A stretch of DNA of 62,500 bases from Neocallimastix lanati (nom. inval.) (taxonomy: Eukaryota; Neocallimastigomycota; Neocallimastigomycetes; Neocallimastigales; Neocallimastigaceae), in contig JACVTC010000013.1 of the NCBI GenBank assembly GCA_016946835.1, forward strand, positions 1,372,501 to 1,435,000, in the 5' to 3' direction. Numbering within the stretch: the stretch's first letter is position 1; each line of letters starts with the position of its first letter. This document shows positions 60,506-62,500 of this stretch, in pieces. A program made the translations under genes and the position numbers. The notes below the pieces were generated by a model, which saw only the letters and a program-made list of their open reading frames with translations, was not told the DNA's origin and searched no databases.

Positions 60506-61736
60506 TATCATCTGAAGCATCTTTATCGATATAAGGAATTCCATTTACTTCTTCATATTGATTATTATGATAATCATAATCATCTTTACTTAAAATAACT
60601 ATATTCATTAGTCTCGGAATGCTCTTTATATCCATTCCAATTAATTTCATCAGTCGATCCTGTAGTATTTAGTTATGGCATGTGTATCATCTTCCGTGAC
60701 TCCAGTGAATAGTTGCTTCTGAATACTCCGGTATTAAAAGTAAATCCATTATGGGAAGATTCAACTTGTAGAATTGGAATGAGTCTAATGGAACTGCCAC
60801 TTCTAAAGAACTAGTATCTAGTATTAGAGTCGGAAATGTGTAATATAGTATTATCATCAGTTAAAGTAGATGCTACTTTAATCGTATTAGAAATTTCATC
60901 CTGTTAAAGTATCCGTATTATTTTCAATATTACCTATAGTGTGTGGGTTGAAACTTCACCTTTAGAGTTCGTAATGGAAATTTGATTTTCTTTTGTAGCT
61001 GAGATAAGAACATTACATAAAACACTACCTACACCCTTCACAATTAATTATTTACTGCTTCACATTTCAGTAAAACCTTTTCGGAATACTATTAATGACT
61101 GATCCTAAAGAATTTGGTAAATTAACTACGACGACACTGGTTAACATATCTAGCATTAGTTATACGAGAATCAACACCAATAATTATAATTAATGATTTA
61201 TGATATGGGTTATAAGCTGTATTTACACTAGCTAATAGAATACATTTTTGTTGAGTTTTTTTTAATTTGTCATAAATTTTATTAATATAACTCGTAGTTT
61301 TATTTTTTTTTAAAATCACTAATCGTATCATTACCTCTTAAATATGGATTATCAGTAACAGTATTTTCACCAATAGAACCATTATTATCCCTATTTTCAT
61401 TATTATCCTTATTTTCATTATTATCCTTATTTTCATTACTATCCTTATTATCATTAGAATCTTCAAGTCTTCTCTTTTTCGTAATTTATTTTGAATACTG
61501 GAAATATCGTAATCCATACCGATACCGTTAACCATTGTACTATTATCGCACCAAGAAACTCCGTACCAAGTGGGTCCTAATACTTTTGCATATTCAATAT
61601 GGCCTTCATTATCAAAATATGCGAGATCATAAACTTTAGATACCCCATTATAATTGTACCGACAAAATACTCTTGATTCTTTTGCTAAAGTACAATTAGC
61701 AAGGAATATACAAATTGTAAAGATTAAAAGTTTCAT

Positions 61737-61979
61737 AATACTATTTTATTATAAATTTTGTAAAAAAAAAAAAAAAAAAAAAAGTAATAAAAAATTATTT
61801 TATACAACTAATATTATTATAATTAATAATAATAATATTATTATTATTATTTAAATAAAATATGAAATCCTTTTATTAAAATTAGAGTAAGAAATTAGAG
61901 TAAGCGATATGGTCAATAAATTATATAAAAATTTTAAAATACAATTTTAACCATTATTTATTGTATGATTTATTATTTT
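61737..61979. other. AT-rich 5' flank of the lectin-like relic
   Basis: A poly-A run, an (AAT/ATT)n inverted microsatellite at about 61810-61850 (TAATATTATTAT mirrored), and a small duplication of ATTAGAGTAAG near 61880. Nothing else seen. Confidence 0.5.
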
Positions 61980-62500
61980 TTTATCCATAATATATTTCAA
62001 ATATCTTATTAAATTTAGCATTCGATGTTGATGTAATTGTATAATAAAATAGGTCATGATAATCTTCTATCCATTCTTCCATGTCTTCAAAAACTTCTAT
62101 GTATGTCTCTTTCTGTACGTTCAAAAACGTAATTTGTTTTCTTTAAAATTATAGATTCATGGAACATAATTATTTAATCATTCGTTTAAAAGTATTTATA
62201 ACAAATTTAGATTTATTGTTATAAATTAGAGATCCAATAACACAGCATCTTATAATTATAATATAAAAATAATTATGTACCATTGTCGTGTCATTTTCAC
62301 TTTTATAAAGTATATATATTCAGGATCTTTTAAAACTTTAGGTAATTCATCATCATTTAAATACTTGTCTCTAAATATTAAACTAAATTTATCTATTTCA
62401 TTATATGAATAATTATATCCCTCATTATATTTTAAATGATATTTTTTTTAATTCAAAATTAATATTAAATAAATCTTTGTTTCCAAACCATAAATCTTTA
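61980..62500 (-). pseudogene. Decayed gene fragment running off the window end
   Basis: Coding-like text in alternating frames on the minus strand: DLWFGNKDLFNINFEL at the window edge, YNEGYNYSYNEIDKFSL and DKYLNDDELPKVLKDPEYI (about 62430-62310). KTNYVFERTERD follows (about 62145-62110). The C-terminal EVFEDMEEWIEDYHDLFYY to KFNKIFEIYYG ends with TAA at about 61984. At least three frame changes and stops separate the pieces, so it is probably a pseudogene or badly sequenced. No family is recognised. The tail looks like a charged helix. Confidence 0.45.

Larger units (their letters stand above)
57577..61736 (-). pseudogene. Secreted bulb-lectin-like (B-lectin) protein, multiply frameshifted
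   Basis: It starts at 61736 with a clear signal peptide (MKLLIFTICIFLANCTLA), then an SRVFCRYNYNG module. It ends at 57577 after SNNYGLQLIGKGFLWPIYEMK. Between these, short lectin-like units recur in different frames, with the pattern 'L-x-L-x-x-x-G-x-L-x-I-x-D...I/V-W': LLSLIGELILRDKYNYIVW (about 58955-58900), LKLTDNRELKIVDTSDNIIW (about 58440-58380), NNGHLIMTAEN to EIVIWDS (about 59585-59470), and YGLVIMDMDSNTFEW. This resembles D-mannose-binding bulb lectin repeats, which bind mannose outside the cell. Asn/Asp/Glu/Lys repeats lie between units (NENKDN near 61400, DKNK near 60400, poly-Asn near 58580). At least a dozen stops and frameshifts break it. A first frameshift is visible near 61475. 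A set of introns could explain a few breaks, but not all. Confidence 0.5.

Overview
The window looks like nuclear DNA of an anaerobic gut fungus (Neocallimastigomycota) or a close zoosporic fungal relative. This is an inference from four things. Base composition is extremely A+T-rich, with long A/T homopolymers and simple repeats between genes. The introns are GT-AG and equally AT-rich. One gene is a SAXO-type axonemal microtubule protein, which implies a flagellated stage. There is also an intronless secreted enzyme of bacterial type, next to 7TM receptors and lectin-like secreted proteins of the sort these fungi carry. Coding islands stand out as locally GC-richer DNA.

Layout. 1-14.3 kb is gene-free: a solo Copia-type LTR, a heptamer satellite, two local tandem duplications and a fold-back palindrome. 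14.3-14.7 kb (-) holds a small Ser/basic-rich hypothetical gene. 17.9-20.9 kb is a variable minisatellite followed by a GC-richer decayed mobile-element island with an ISXO2/IS1595 (Merlin-type) transposase remnant that ends at a perfect palindrome of about 98 bp. 23.6-24.6 kb (+) is an intact secreted PI-PLC X-domain protein. 26.1-33.3 kb (-) is a gene of about 22 exons encoding a beta-helix-like ectodomain, an EGF-like module and a class C-like 7TM core. 34.7-36.2 kb contains decayed repeat copies. 36.9-39.9 kb (-) is a seven-exon SAXO homologue of 469 residues. 42.3-44.4 kb (-) is a deleted Ty1/Copia element between LTRs. 44.8-48.7 kb (+) is a decayed RNF213-like AAA ATPase, abutting at about 48.67 kb an Argonaute (L1-PAZ-L2) relic that runs to about 49.6 kb. 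51.2-52.7 kb (-) is a two-exon single-pass membrane protein of unknown function. 56.5-57.05 kb is a satellite sharing its unit with 10.8-11.06 kb. 57.6-61.7 kb (-) is a frameshifted secreted protein with bulb-lectin-like segments, and the end of the window holds one more decayed fragment.

The genes do not form a pathway. The window mixes a few intact genes (receptor, axonemal protein, PI-PLC, two hypotheticals) with a graveyard of broken host and mobile-element genes. The most unusual objects are the beta-helix/EGF/7TM receptor, the RNF213/Argonaute relic junction, and the palindrome at the edge of the transposase relic. No CRISPR array, rRNA or convincing tRNA was seen. Splice sites were read by eye, so exon ends may be off by a few bases. 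Some frameshifts could be sequencing errors in homopolymers.
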